Shown piece by piece: positions 51,950-58,766 of a DNA stretch of 58,766 nucleotides. Every line of letters starts with the position of its first letter. The stretch's first letter is position 1. The translations under genes and the position numbers were made by a program. The stretch is from Phycisphaerae bacterium. GTDB taxonomy: Bacteria > Planctomycetota > Phycisphaerae > UBA1845 > PWPN01. The notes under the pieces are model-generated. The model ran no database searches. It saw nothing but the letters and a program-made list of their open reading frames with translations, and had not been told where the DNA came from. The DNA lies in NCBI GenBank assembly GCA_012719955.1, contig JAAXZI010000176.1:1-58766 (forward strand), given 5' to 3'.

Positions 51950-52417
51950 TCAGCCTTGCACGCTGAGCGTGCCGTATTCCGCTTCCACCGATTCCGGCGA
52001 GGGGCTGGCGGGCTCATTCGTGCCGGCAGCAGTCCCCGTCCGCTCCTCCCGAAGCTTCTCGATCAGCATGACCCAGGTCTCGCGCTGATATTCAAGCAGT
52101 TTGAGCGCATCCCGGGCCGGGGCCGGATCCCGCTGCACGCTGGACTCTACCAGCTTGCGATAAATGAAGTTATAAAGGCTGGCCATCCGCCGACACAACA
52201 CCGGATCGACCTTGTAATTCAGAGAGTTGAGCATCTCCAGGACGATCTTCTGGGCTCGGCTGAACCCGTTGAAGGCGCTCTCCAGGTTCTTGCTCTCCAG
52301 GCCCTCGATGCCCTGCCGGGTGAAACGAATCGCACCATCGTACAGCATGAGGTGCAACTGCTCCGGCGGGGCCGTCAGTACAGCGTTGCGAAAATATGCG
52401 TCAGATGCGTTCGCCAT
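51950..52417 (-). CDS. fliS: Flagellar export chaperone FliS
   Basis: FliS binds the C-terminus of flagellin and keeps it unfolded for export. The sequence AYFRNAVLTAPPEQLHLMLY near the N-terminus and the following DGAIRFTRQGIEGLESKNLE are standard, and the helical body continues ALKLLEYQRETWVMLIEKLR. At 155 residues it is slightly longer than usual because of a polar tail. It lies 129 bases downstream of fliD on the same strand, the usual order. Confidence 0.93.
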   Translation of the reverse strand: MANASDAYFRNAVLTAPPEQLHLMLYDGAIRFTRQGIEGLESKNLESAFNGFSRAQKIVLEMLNSLNYKVDPVLCRRMASLYNFIYRKLVESSVQRDPAPARDALKLLEYQRETWVMLIEKLREERTGTAAGTNEPASPSPESVEAEYGTLSVQG

Positions 52418-52546
52418 AGTCGCTGGTGTTATCGGTTGCCAGGAGCCTCATCTTCAGTTAGCCACGGGAAAGTCGCCAACCCATGCGTTCGCTCCCCTTT
52501 GTGGCATATCACACGGACAAAGTACCACTGCACGCAAGCCATTCTT

Positions 52547-55500
52547 TCAACGGCTCGACCCCTGGGGGGATAAAGCGGCAAGCTGGCTGGACAGCGCCGA
52601 TAGCGCCGACTGTTGGCTCTGCAACTTGGCCAGGGAGGCCTCCATGGCCTGGAACTGGGCGTACAGGCGCGCTTCTTTCTTGTCCAGCAGGGCCTGCAAA
52701 TCACTGACCCGTTTGGTATAGAGATCGACCCGCTCCTGGAGCGCATTGGTCTGCATGGTCAGCAGGCCGGTGGACGAACTGGTGATATCCTCCAGGGTCT
52801 GGCGAAGGTGAACCGCGATTCCCTGGTTCACCGGCTTGTCGTTGCTGTCCTTGGTCACCAGGGTGAAGAATTTCTGCACCGCGGCCGCGTCAGTCTCAAG
52901 CACCTTCCGAAGCTTATCCTCGTCCAGGGTCAGCCGGGCGCCCGAGCTGATGCTGACGCCGAGCTGGCTGAGGCTTTTGTATTTCAGCCCATCCGCGCGG
53001 ACCACGCGCGTCACTTCATTGTAGAGTTGGTCGCGCAGCCGCCGGACGGTGTGATCGCCCAGCAGTATGCCCTTTTCCTGCGTTTCCGGAACATACTTGG
53101 TCAGCTCACCAATTCGATCTATCGTGTCGTTGAAGGCATTCACGAATGTCTTCACATCCGCGATGATCGCCTCCAGGTCCTGCTCAACGGTAACGCTGAC
53201 CGGCCGGGAGCTGACCGCGGTCAGGTTCAGCGTAAGCCCATCTATCACCCCGCTGACCGAATTGGTGCTGCTGGAGATAACGATGGGATTGAGCGTGTTG
53301 CCGTCGGTCACCGCCACCACGGCATCGCGGGCGACGGTCATGGTCCCCAGCGAAAGGCCGGTTGTGCCGGTGCTGTAGGCGATTTCGCCCTGCTTGCCGC
53401 TGAGGTTCGAGGAGATCACCAGCCGGTACGGCGCGAACGGCGAGCCGTCATTGATGACACGGGCGGTCACGCCGACATTGGCGTCATTTATTTTCTGAAC
53501 CAGCTTGTCGAGGGTATCGCCGGGGCTGATGGTTATGGTCCCGGTGAAACTGCCGGTGATGACATTGGAGCCGATCTGAGCCTGGCCGGCCAGGCCCAGG
53601 CTGGCGGCGGTTCCCCCGTTACCCTCTTCCGTTACCTTCAATCCCCCCCCGCCGCCGGTGTTATCCACCAGCTCAATCCCGTCGCCATCGGCGTTGATCC
53701 GGGCCACCACATTCATGTTCAAGGCGTTAATGGCCTTCAGCACATCGCCCACGGTCCGCTGAGACGACTCCGAAAGCGTAACCGTGCCCGTGGCTCCATT
53801 GGCCGCGGTAATACGGAACGTGCCGAATTGAATGCCTTTGCCCTGGTGCAGCTCGGACAGCAGCGTGTTTTCCGAGATGTATTGACGCTTCAAGTCGCCG
53901 CTGGCCAACCGGTCGGCGGCGGCAGAGGTCCAGTGCAAATCCGCAGCGGTCGTGCCGGAGATGTCACGAGCAGACAGCGTACCCGAGCCGACGGCCAGGT
54001 CCGTGATCACGATGCCGATCCCGCCTTCATCAATACTGGCCGAGAGAGCGGGCTGGCCGTTGGCATCCCGGGCACTGTTGATGCGATCGATTACCTCCGC
54101 GAGCGTTGCGGCCCCGGTGAAATCCACCTCAACGGTGGAGCCATCCCGCCGGGTGAACTCGACCCGTCCGACATTCACGCCGCTGCCGCCGTTCAGGGAT
54201 GACAGCAGGACAGTGTTCAGGCCGGCCATGAGTGCGCGACCTTCCATCCGGTTCCCCGTGGAACTACCCAGAATGCCCAAATCGCGGGCGGCCAGGGAGT
54301 CGTTGAGTGCTTCGACGGTGAACCCGCCTGACCCGGTCGTGTCGATAAGCTCGATGCCGTTGCCGTCCGAGGAAATCGCGGCGATCAGGCCGCCGTTGTT
54401 GCCCTCGGCATACTGGATGGCCCGCAGGACTGCGCCCACGGTATCCACCCTGTAGAGGGACCCGCTGGTAACGGTCGCATCGGCCGTGTCCGCCAGAATA
54501 CCCAGGTCCGCGGCCGCCGAGCCCGTGACATCCTCGATCTTCAGGTTGGACACCTTGCCTTGCGAGACATCGCTGACGACCAGCTTGGAGCCCGCAATGG
54601 ATACGGTGACGCCCAGGCCTGAGTCGTTGATCGCCTTCACCACGTCGGTGATGGTGGTGGCGTTTTCCAGCGAGATCTCCGCGGACTGACCATTGTGATT
54701 GGTGATCCGGATGGTGCCCAGGTTAACCCCCCGGCCGTCATTCAAAAGGGCCAGCGGGGTACCGCCCTTCGGGGGGTCACTGGATGCAAGTTGCAGATTG
54801 CTGGACAGGCTGACTGTAAACTGCCGGCCATCGGACAGGGTGAACCTCATGTCATCACCCAGGCCGGCCGTCCGAATCCCCAGGCCGTCGTTGAGCAGGG
54901 AAAGCCGGGTGCCCGCAACCAGTTGCACCAGGTCGCGCCCGACCAATTCACCGGTGCCGGACGTGCCGGCAATGCCCAGGTCCGCGGCCGTGTTGCCGCC
55001 CCCCAGGTCCTGAACCGCCATGACGCCCGCGGCCCCGCTCACATCGGTGAGCACCAGGCGTTCCCCGTCAATACGCGCGCGGACGTTGGCCGTGGTCTGC
55101 GTGTTAATGGCTTTAATGACGTCGTCGATGGTAACGGCGGCGGTAAGGTCCACATCCGCTGAACCGCCCGCGGCATCCGTAATGCGAATGACTCCCCGGC
55201 GAACACCCTGCACGCCATTGAGCACCGCCAGCGGGGTGGACGTATCCACCCGGGCCTTGCCGGTCTTAAACGTCAAAGTGCCGGCGCTCAGCGGGGTTCG
55301 GTCACGATCCACGAATCCGGTCGAAACGAGCTGGTGCGCACTGGCCAGCGAACGAACCTGGAAGGTGTAGACGCCGGGGGGAGTAAACTCATTCGCGGTC
55401 GCGGTCAGGACAGATTCGTCAGAGCTGCTTGCGGTACGGACGCTGAAAGCCCCCGGCTGGGCCAGCCGGCGGACCGCTCCCAGCGCAGCCATCAACCGGG

Positions 55501-55657
55501 CACTGAGCTCGGTATAAGCAACCTGCTGCTTCTTGACTGCCTCGATCTGGCTCTTGACCAGATTCAACGGCCGGGCCTCGATGGCCATCAACTGCTCGAC
55601 CACCCCCTGGATGTCCATCCCGGAAATCAAGCCAATACTGGAGGATATCGTGCCCAT
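52547..55657 (-). CDS. fliD: Flagellar filament cap protein FliD, expanded
   Basis: FliD caps the growing filament and folds flagellin subunits. The N-terminal coiled-coil part reads ISGMDIQGVVEQLMAIEARP and the C-terminal part has VEQDLEAIIADVKTFVNAFN and VDLYTKRVSDLQALLDKKEA. Between them are about four to five repeats of roughly 120 residues, each of the form GVNLGTIRITNHNGQ, TTITDVVKAIN, then AADLGILG. These are Flagellin_IN-type modules. At 1036 residues it is about twice the E. coli protein. ATG 55657 is the family start. A candidate sigma-28 promoter lies about 80 bases upstream. Confidence 0.93.
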   Translation of the reverse strand: MGTISSSIGLISGMDIQGVVEQLMAIEARPLNLVKSQIEAVKKQQVAYTELSARLMAALGAVRRLAQPGAFSVRTASSSDESVLTATANEFTPPGVYTFQVRSLASAHQLVSTGFVDRDRTPLSAGTLTFKTGKARVDTSTPLAVLNGVQGVRRGVIRITDAAGGSADVDLTAAVTIDDVIKAINTQTTANVRARIDGERLVLTDVSGAAGVMAVQDLGGGNTAADLGIAGTSGTGELVGRDLVQLVAGTRLSLLNDGLGIRTAGLGDDMRFTLSDGRQFTVSLSSNLQLASSDPPKGGTPLALLNDGRGVNLGTIRITNHNGQSAEISLENATTITDVVKAINDSGLGVTVSIAGSKLVVSDVSQGKVSNLKIEDVTGSAAADLGILADTADATVTSGSLYRVDTVGAVLRAIQYAEGNNGGLIAAISSDGNGIELIDTTGSGGFTVEALNDSLAARDLGILGSSTGNRMEGRALMAGLNTVLLSSLNGGSGVNVGRVEFTRRDGSTVEVDFTGAATLAEVIDRINSARDANGQPALSASIDEGGIGIVITDLAVGSGTLSARDISGTTAADLHWTSAAADRLASGDLKRQYISENTLLSELHQGKGIQFGTFRITAANGATGTVTLSESSQRTVGDVLKAINALNMNVVARINADGDGIELVDNTGGGGGLKVTEEGNGGTAASLGLAGQAQIGSNVITGSFTGTITISPGDTLDKLVQKINDANVGVTARVINDGSPFAPYRLVISSNLSGKQGEIAYSTGTTGLSLGTMTVARDAVVAVTDGNTLNPIVISSSTNSVSGVIDGLTLNLTAVSSRPVSVTVEQDLEAIIADVKTFVNAFNDTIDRIGELTKYVPETQEKGILLGDHTVRRLRDQLYNEVTRVVRADGLKYKSLSQLGVSISSGARLTLDEDKLRKVLETDAAAVQKFFTLVTKDSNDKPVNQGIAVHLRQTLEDITSSSTGLLTMQTNALQERVDLYTKRVSDLQALLDKKEARLYAQFQAMEASLAKLQSQQSALSALSSQLAALSPQGSSR

Positions 55658-55738
55658 AAACCACTCCCGGCGCGCGGCATCACGCCTCAGCGGTAATCAT
55701 CGGCCTGGAGAACCATAGGGCTCGATAAAGGGATCCGA

Positions 55739-55765
55739 TTATCGGACCTGGACACGACAAAATTA
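55739..55765 (-). promoter_or_regulatory. Candidate sigma-28 (FliA) promoter for fliD
   Basis: On the minus strand TAAT, 15 bases, then TCCGATAA match the sigma-28 consensus TAAA-N15-GCCGATAA at 3 of 4 and 7 of 8 positions with exact spacing. It lies 82 bases upstream of the fliD ATG. Part of the -10 lies in a small palindrome (TCCGAT-A-ATCGGA), which could instead be an operator. Confidence 0.55.
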
Positions 55766-55925
55766 AGTGGAAAGCGTGCCGGAGCCAGGCGTGCGAGAGG
55801 GATTCACTTCCACGCGTTCCCGAGCGGCGTATCTCCGGCCATCTCATGAACCGTTGAAGGCAACCGTTCCAGCGACTCCGGCGGCGGCTTGTTTCCAGTT
55901 CCTACGGTGGGTGATGTGTACCAAA

Positions 55926-55962
55926 GAAAACACCGGGCGTCCGAAGACGGCCCGGCGTTTTC
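55926..55962. terminator. GC-rich hairpin with flanking T/A runs, terminator-like
   Basis: Arms GAAAACACCGGGC and GCCCGGCGTTTTC pair with one mismatch around an 11-base loop. Read on the minus strand, the hairpin ends in GTTTTCTTTGG, a fair terminator; read on the plus strand it ends GTTTTCC. No gene ends just before it on either strand, so what it terminates is unclear. Confidence 0.5.
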
Positions 55963-56460
55963 CGGAGGGGAAAAGCACTATGGGATCCGCATGAAGCGGG
56001 CAAACCTCACAATCATGAAAGGGGGAAGCGCATCATGACCGTTTCGTCACAACGCGATGGAGATTGGCCTCTCTCTACTCCCACCCTTTCCACGCGCTCA
56101 CCTGACGCCATGCATAGCATACCCGATAATCAGGGCTTTTGCAAGCATAATCCTGAGAAATCGTGGGGACAACTCCCCATCCGCCCGCCCCCCTGCCGAC
56201 ATCGCACCTCATATCCCAGCATCGTGACAGGCCAAAAGGTTAAGGTTCGATGGCCGGAGAGCCTCAGTGTCCCAAATCAGCAACAAAAACAGGCTTCCGG
56301 ACCGAGCGGCGCCCGCGGCAGGCTGGGCCCCTGAACAATTCCAAACCGCCCGGACGAACGCACCCGGCGTCTGCTCTCGCGGAGCCGCGGCGGGTTTCAT
56401 CCCCGAAAAGAGGCTCGCCGGCCTGCCGCCCCGCACACCCTCAACCCGTCCCCCGCCTCC

Positions 56461-56466
56461 TATAAT
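56461..56466 (+). promoter_or_regulatory. TATAAT -10 element for the DDAH-like gene
   Basis: A perfect TATAAT lies 41 bases before the ATG of the amidinohydrolase. No -35 is recognised. Confidence 0.4.
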
Positions 56467-56506
56467 TCCCGCGGCACGCTGAGCTTATTCACAGCAAGGG
56501 GTGAAC

Positions 56507-57301
56507 ATGGCCCGTCTCCTGATGTGTCGCCCGACATATTACAACATCGAGTACGAGATCAATCCCTGGATGTCGCGGGCCCGCGGCGCGGTGGCGCCGG
56601 TCGCCCAGGCCCAATGGGAAAACCTCTATCGCACGCTGACGGAGCGGGTCGGGGCTCAAATCGAGCTGGTCGAGCCTGTGCCGGGCCTGCCCGACCTGGT
56701 CTTCACGGCCAACGCCGGGTTGGTCAAAGGCACGAAGGTGATCCTCAGCCGTTTTCGCTTCCCGGTCCGCAGCCCCGAGGAGCCGGTCTTCGCGGCGTGG
56801 TTCAAGGCCCACGGGTTCGAGGTATTGGAACTGCCGGAGGGTCTTTTCTTCGAGGGAGCCGGAGATGCCCTCCGATGCGGCGAACACCTTTTTGCCGGTT
56901 ATCACTTCCGCAGCGAGATCCGGTCCCACGCGGCGATTGCCGAGATGCTCGGCGAGCGGGTGCTGTCGCTCCAACTCGTGGACCCGCGTTATTACCATCT
57001 GGACACCTGCTTCTGCCCGCTCACCGGGGGAAAGCTGATCTATTACCCCGCGGCCTTCGACGCTTACGCGCGGCGCGTCATCGAGCAGTATGTCCCCGAG
57101 CGTATCGAGGTCAGCCCGGAGGACGCCGCCCGATTCGGCTGCAACGCGGTGTGCGTCGACAACCACGTGGTTCTCTCCACCGGCTGCACAAAGCTCACCC
57201 ACGAGCTGAGCGGCTGGGGGTTCCAGGTGCACGCGGTGAACCTCAGCGAATATCTCAAGAGCGGGGGTTCGGCCAAGTGCCTGACCCTGCGGCTGGATTG
57301 A
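56507..57301 (+). CDS. DDAH/amidinotransferase-fold hydrolase
   Basis: A 264-residue enzyme of the pentein fold (arginine deiminase, dimethylarginine dimethylaminohydrolase, amidinotransferase). The motifs are PDLVFTANAGLV near residue 63, FFEGAGDALRCG near 118, the catalytic histidine in YYHLDTCFCPL near 163, and the nucleophile cysteine in GGSAKCLTLRLD at the very end. All catalytic positions seem present. ATG 56507 follows AAGGGGTGAAC; a GTG six bases upstream is the alternative. It stands alone. It could act on methylated arginine, arginine or a related guanidine; the exact substrate is not shown. Confidence 0.85.
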   Translation: MARLLMCRPTYYNIEYEINPWMSRARGAVAPVAQAQWENLYRTLTERVGAQIELVEPVPGLPDLVFTANAGLVKGTKVILSRFRFPVRSPEEPVFAAWFKAHGFEVLELPEGLFFEGAGDALRCGEHLFAGYHFRSEIRSHAAIAEMLGERVLSLQLVDPRYYHLDTCFCPLTGGKLIYYPAAFDAYARRVIEQYVPERIEVSPEDAARFGCNAVCVDNHVVLSTGCTKLTHELSGWGFQVHAVNLSEYLKSGGSAKCLTLRLD

Positions 57302-57349
57302 AAAAAGATGGAGAGTGCCAAGCGGGTTGACTCGCTCGCACTCTCCATC
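57301..57349 (-). terminator. Intrinsic terminator of the secretin gene
   Basis: On the minus strand the 12-base arms GATGGAGAGTGC and GCACTCTCCATC, with extra AGCG/CGCT pairing inside, are followed directly by TTTTTT. This is a textbook terminator for leftward transcription from the secretin gene, 83 bases beyond its stop. Its T-run (57301-57306) touches the last base of the convergent DDAH-like gene. Confidence 0.9.
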
Positions 57350-57431
57350 AACGCATGTCGCGAAAAGGCCGGGGGTTTCATGTCGCCCCGTCAGGCGGGG
57401 CTTCCACCCGGGTTTAAGAAGGAATTCCCTC

Positions 57432-58766
57432 TCAGCCGCCCGCCTGGCCGGAAACGGTCAGGGACGGGAAGGCCTCCTGCTCCTGCTCTTCCTGGATGAT
57501 GATCTTGGGTTTGATCAGCATCAGCAGGATGCGCTCATCCTTCTTCCGCTGGCGATTGGTGAAGAATCGTTTAAGACCGGGCAGCTTGCTGATGACCGGC
57601 ACGCCGGCCTCCACCTCAACCTCACCGGCCTGCTTGAGGCCGCCCACCAGCAGTGTGCCGCCATCAGGCACGGTGCCATAGGTCCGCACCTCGGTCTGAT
57701 CGTACTCGGGCACCTGGATCGTGCCGTTGGCCGTCACGAATGGAGAGGTCCGCACGTCGTTAAACTCCGGATGAATCTCCATGGTGACGTATTTGCGGTC
57801 CGCGGACACGTAGGGGGTAATTTCAAGCGTTCGCCCGCGGTTGAGAGTCGCCAGGGTCGGCGGCACGCCGGCCGCGGCCTGACCACCCACGCCGCTTCCC
57901 GACGCGGGCAGAGAGCCAGGCGAAATCACGAACGACACCAGGGTCTGGACCGCGATGAAGGCCTGCCGCCCGTTAAACACGACCAGCCGCGGCGCATCCA
58001 CGATGCTGCTGCGCGCGTCCATCTGGGTGGCCCGCATGAGGAAGTCGACCTGGATGTTGTCCAGGAAGCTTCCGAACACCTGGAAGGCCGGAGCGCTGGC
58101 GCCAATGGTGCCCGGCACGTTCGTGGTGTAGTTCTGAGCAAGCTGCTGGGTGAGAGCCAGCGAGTTGTTCACGATCGGAACCGGGGTGGTGTGACGGCTC
58201 CACCAGTTGCCGGGATTGCCCGGCGGAACCAGGGCCACATTCTGGTACGGCTGGTCCAGCGTAATCACCTGCGTCAACGGCTGACCGAAGCCAGGCGCGG
58301 CCGGTGTGAAGCCGAGTTGCGTAAACCGCCTCGGCTGGAGCATGGTCACGCCCGTGGTCGGGTCGCGAACGATCGTCGAAACACCCGTGAGCGGATCGGC
58401 GGCCAGGGCCGGGTCCAAGCCCGCGTTGCCCTGGTTCAGCACGATGTCGAGGTCAATACCAATCTCCTCCATGAAGTTGCTCTGGAGGGTGATGAAGCGG
58501 GTTTCGACCGCCACCTGGAGATCCTTGGAGGCTCGCAACTGGCGGAGCAAATCGACAATCTGGCGATGCACGCTGGCGGTATGCCGCACGATCAGCCGGT
58601 CGTTCCAGACATCCACCGAACCGAGCTCGCCTTCGGGAGCCCATGTACCCGGCTCGATGTTGTTCATGATCAGGTCGATCATTTCATCGACGACTTCCTG
58701 GCGTGCTTCTTCGCTTTCATCGTCGTCATCATCGTCACTTCGTCCGCCGCCGCCCATCATGCCGCC
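57432..58766 (-). CDS. Type II/IV secretion secretin (GspD/PilQ family), 5' part cut by window edge
   Basis: This is the C-terminal part of an outer-membrane secretin, the ring-shaped channel of type II secretion or type IV pili. The first visible residues are GGMMGGGGRSDDDDDDESEE, a low-complexity stretch that continues out of the window. Then an N-domain (DVWNDRLIVRHTASVHRQIV) is seen, followed by the beta-barrel region with MDARSSIVDAPRLVVFNGRQ and VPDGGTLLVGGLKQAGEVEV, the conserved secretin signature, and ERILLMLIKPKIIIQEEQ at the end. About 445 residues are visible. The GspD-like signature is favoured, but PilQ cannot be excluded from this portion. A strong terminator follows. Confidence 0.9.
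   Translation of the reverse strand, partial: GGMMGGGGRSDDDDDDESEEARQEVVDEMIDLIMNNIEPGTWAPEGELGSVDVWNDRLIVRHTASVHRQIVDLLRQLRASKDLQVAVETRFITLQSNFMEEIGIDLDIVLNQGNAGLDPALAADPLTGVSTIVRDPTTGVTMLQPRRFTQLGFTPAAPGFGQPLTQVITLDQPYQNVALVPPGNPGNWWSRHTTPVPIVNNSLALTQQLAQNYTTNVPGTIGASAPAFQVFGSFLDNIQVDFLMRATQMDARSSIVDAPRLVVFNGRQAFIAVQTLVSFVISPGSLPASGSGVGGQAAAGVPPTLATLNRGRTLEITPYVSADRKYVTMEIHPEFNDVRTSPFVTANGTIQVPEYDQTEVRTYGTVPDGGTLLVGGLKQAGEVEVEAGVPVISKLPGLKRFFTNRQRKKDERILLMLIKPKIIIQEEQEQEAFPSLTVSGQAGG

Larger units (their letters stand above)
55766..56506. other. Gap of 741 bases with a strong hairpin, no supported gene
   Basis: Between divergent fliD and the DDAH-like gene no convincing protein is found. 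A frame at 56035-56334 has a GGGGG ribosome-binding site but an unlikely composition. The stretch holds a strong hairpin (55926-55962), a GGGCAAACC word near 55998, and a TATAAT at 56461. It could encode a small RNA, for which there is no other evidence. Confidence 0.5.

Noticed and set aside
52613-54202. 529-codon plus-strand frame across fliD
   Set aside because: Antisense shadow of a clear FliD gene, rich in His/Arg/Gly and without motifs.
55990-56040. Possible cyclic-di-GMP riboswitch at GGGCAAACC near a flagellar gene
   Set aside because: The GGCAAACC word is there, but the required GACGCAAAGC segment and the pairing stems were not found.
56035-56334. 99-codon rightward frame with a GGGGG ribosome-binding site
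   Set aside because: Composition is Pro/Ser/Arg-rich without domain or hydrophobic core, and it is not supported by context; left as unannotated gap.

Overview
The window reads as a chromosomal segment of a GC-rich, flagellated, Gram-negative-type bacterium, most likely a planctomycete of the Phycisphaerae type (inference). The support is: four secreted proteins ending in the dockerin-like 'DGDVDQxDFGxFQxC' domain, a CxxC zinc-ribbon membrane protein, a very large Gln/Gly-rich membrane protein, a 795-residue RseP, and outer-membrane machinery (secretin, WaaP-type kinase). No integrase, transposase, phage module or CRISPR array was seen.

Layout. 1-6.1 kb: ABC-transporter ATPase, WaaP-like kinase, and the rseP-dxr pair. 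6.4-12 kb: Nudix hydrolase overlapping a rhomboid protease, threonine synthase, citrate synthase, zinc-dependent phospholipase C-like protein. 12.1-13.3 kb: a compact STAS / HATPase / STAS partner-switching module. 13.5-14.6 kb: tRNA-Tyr, a HAD hydrolase, and a small exported-peptide ORF. 14.6-19.4 kb: the 1605-residue Gln/Gly-rich protein. 19.7-23.9 kb: the bacterial Pnkp/Hen1 RNA-repair cassette, with hen1 interrupted by one in-frame TAG and a 37-codon ORF coupled between the two genes. 24.4-26.2 kb: a GerMN-amidase-Ig-dockerin wall hydrolase. 26.3-33.4 kb: a leftward housekeeping cluster read glmU-prs-rplY-pth-rpsF-ssb-rplI-dnaB, lacking rpsR at its usual place. 33.6-35.6 kb: tRNA-Gln, a cluster of palindromic repeats, and rtcB, a second RNA-repair enzyme. 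35.6-36.2 kb: an addiction module whose toxin has an in-frame stop. 36.3-39.5 kb: two overlapping planctomycete-type membrane proteins and a YgbA_NO-type protein. 39.9-42.7 kb: NfeD/YqiJ-like protein plus flotillin. 43.1-48.4 kb: M6 metalloprotease, clan GH-A glycosidase and an unknown protein, all secreted and dockerin-tagged. 48.6-50.5 kb: hisH and an AlaC-type aminotransferase. 50.5-55.7 kb: TPR protein, fliS and an enlarged fliD with a candidate sigma-28 promoter. 56.5-58.8 kb: a DDAH-like amidinohydrolase and a secretin cut by the window edge.

How the genes fit together. Three themes stand out. First, RNA repair: Pnkp/Hen1 (5'/3' end healing, ligation and 2'-O-methyl marking) and RtcB (3'-phosphate ligation) lie about 10 kb apart, but Hen1 appears broken. 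Second, envelope and export: rseP, rhomboid, WaaP-like kinase, dxr, glmU, amidase, flotillin/NfeD, secretin and the dockerin-tagged enzymes. Third, intergenic DNA: at least eight gene junctions carry self-complementary stretches built of 7-9 nt 'stutter' words, and a second GC-rich hairpin family recurs at three places. These repeats are the least explained structure in the window. All calls rest on reading the sequence and recalled family knowledge; no database search was run.
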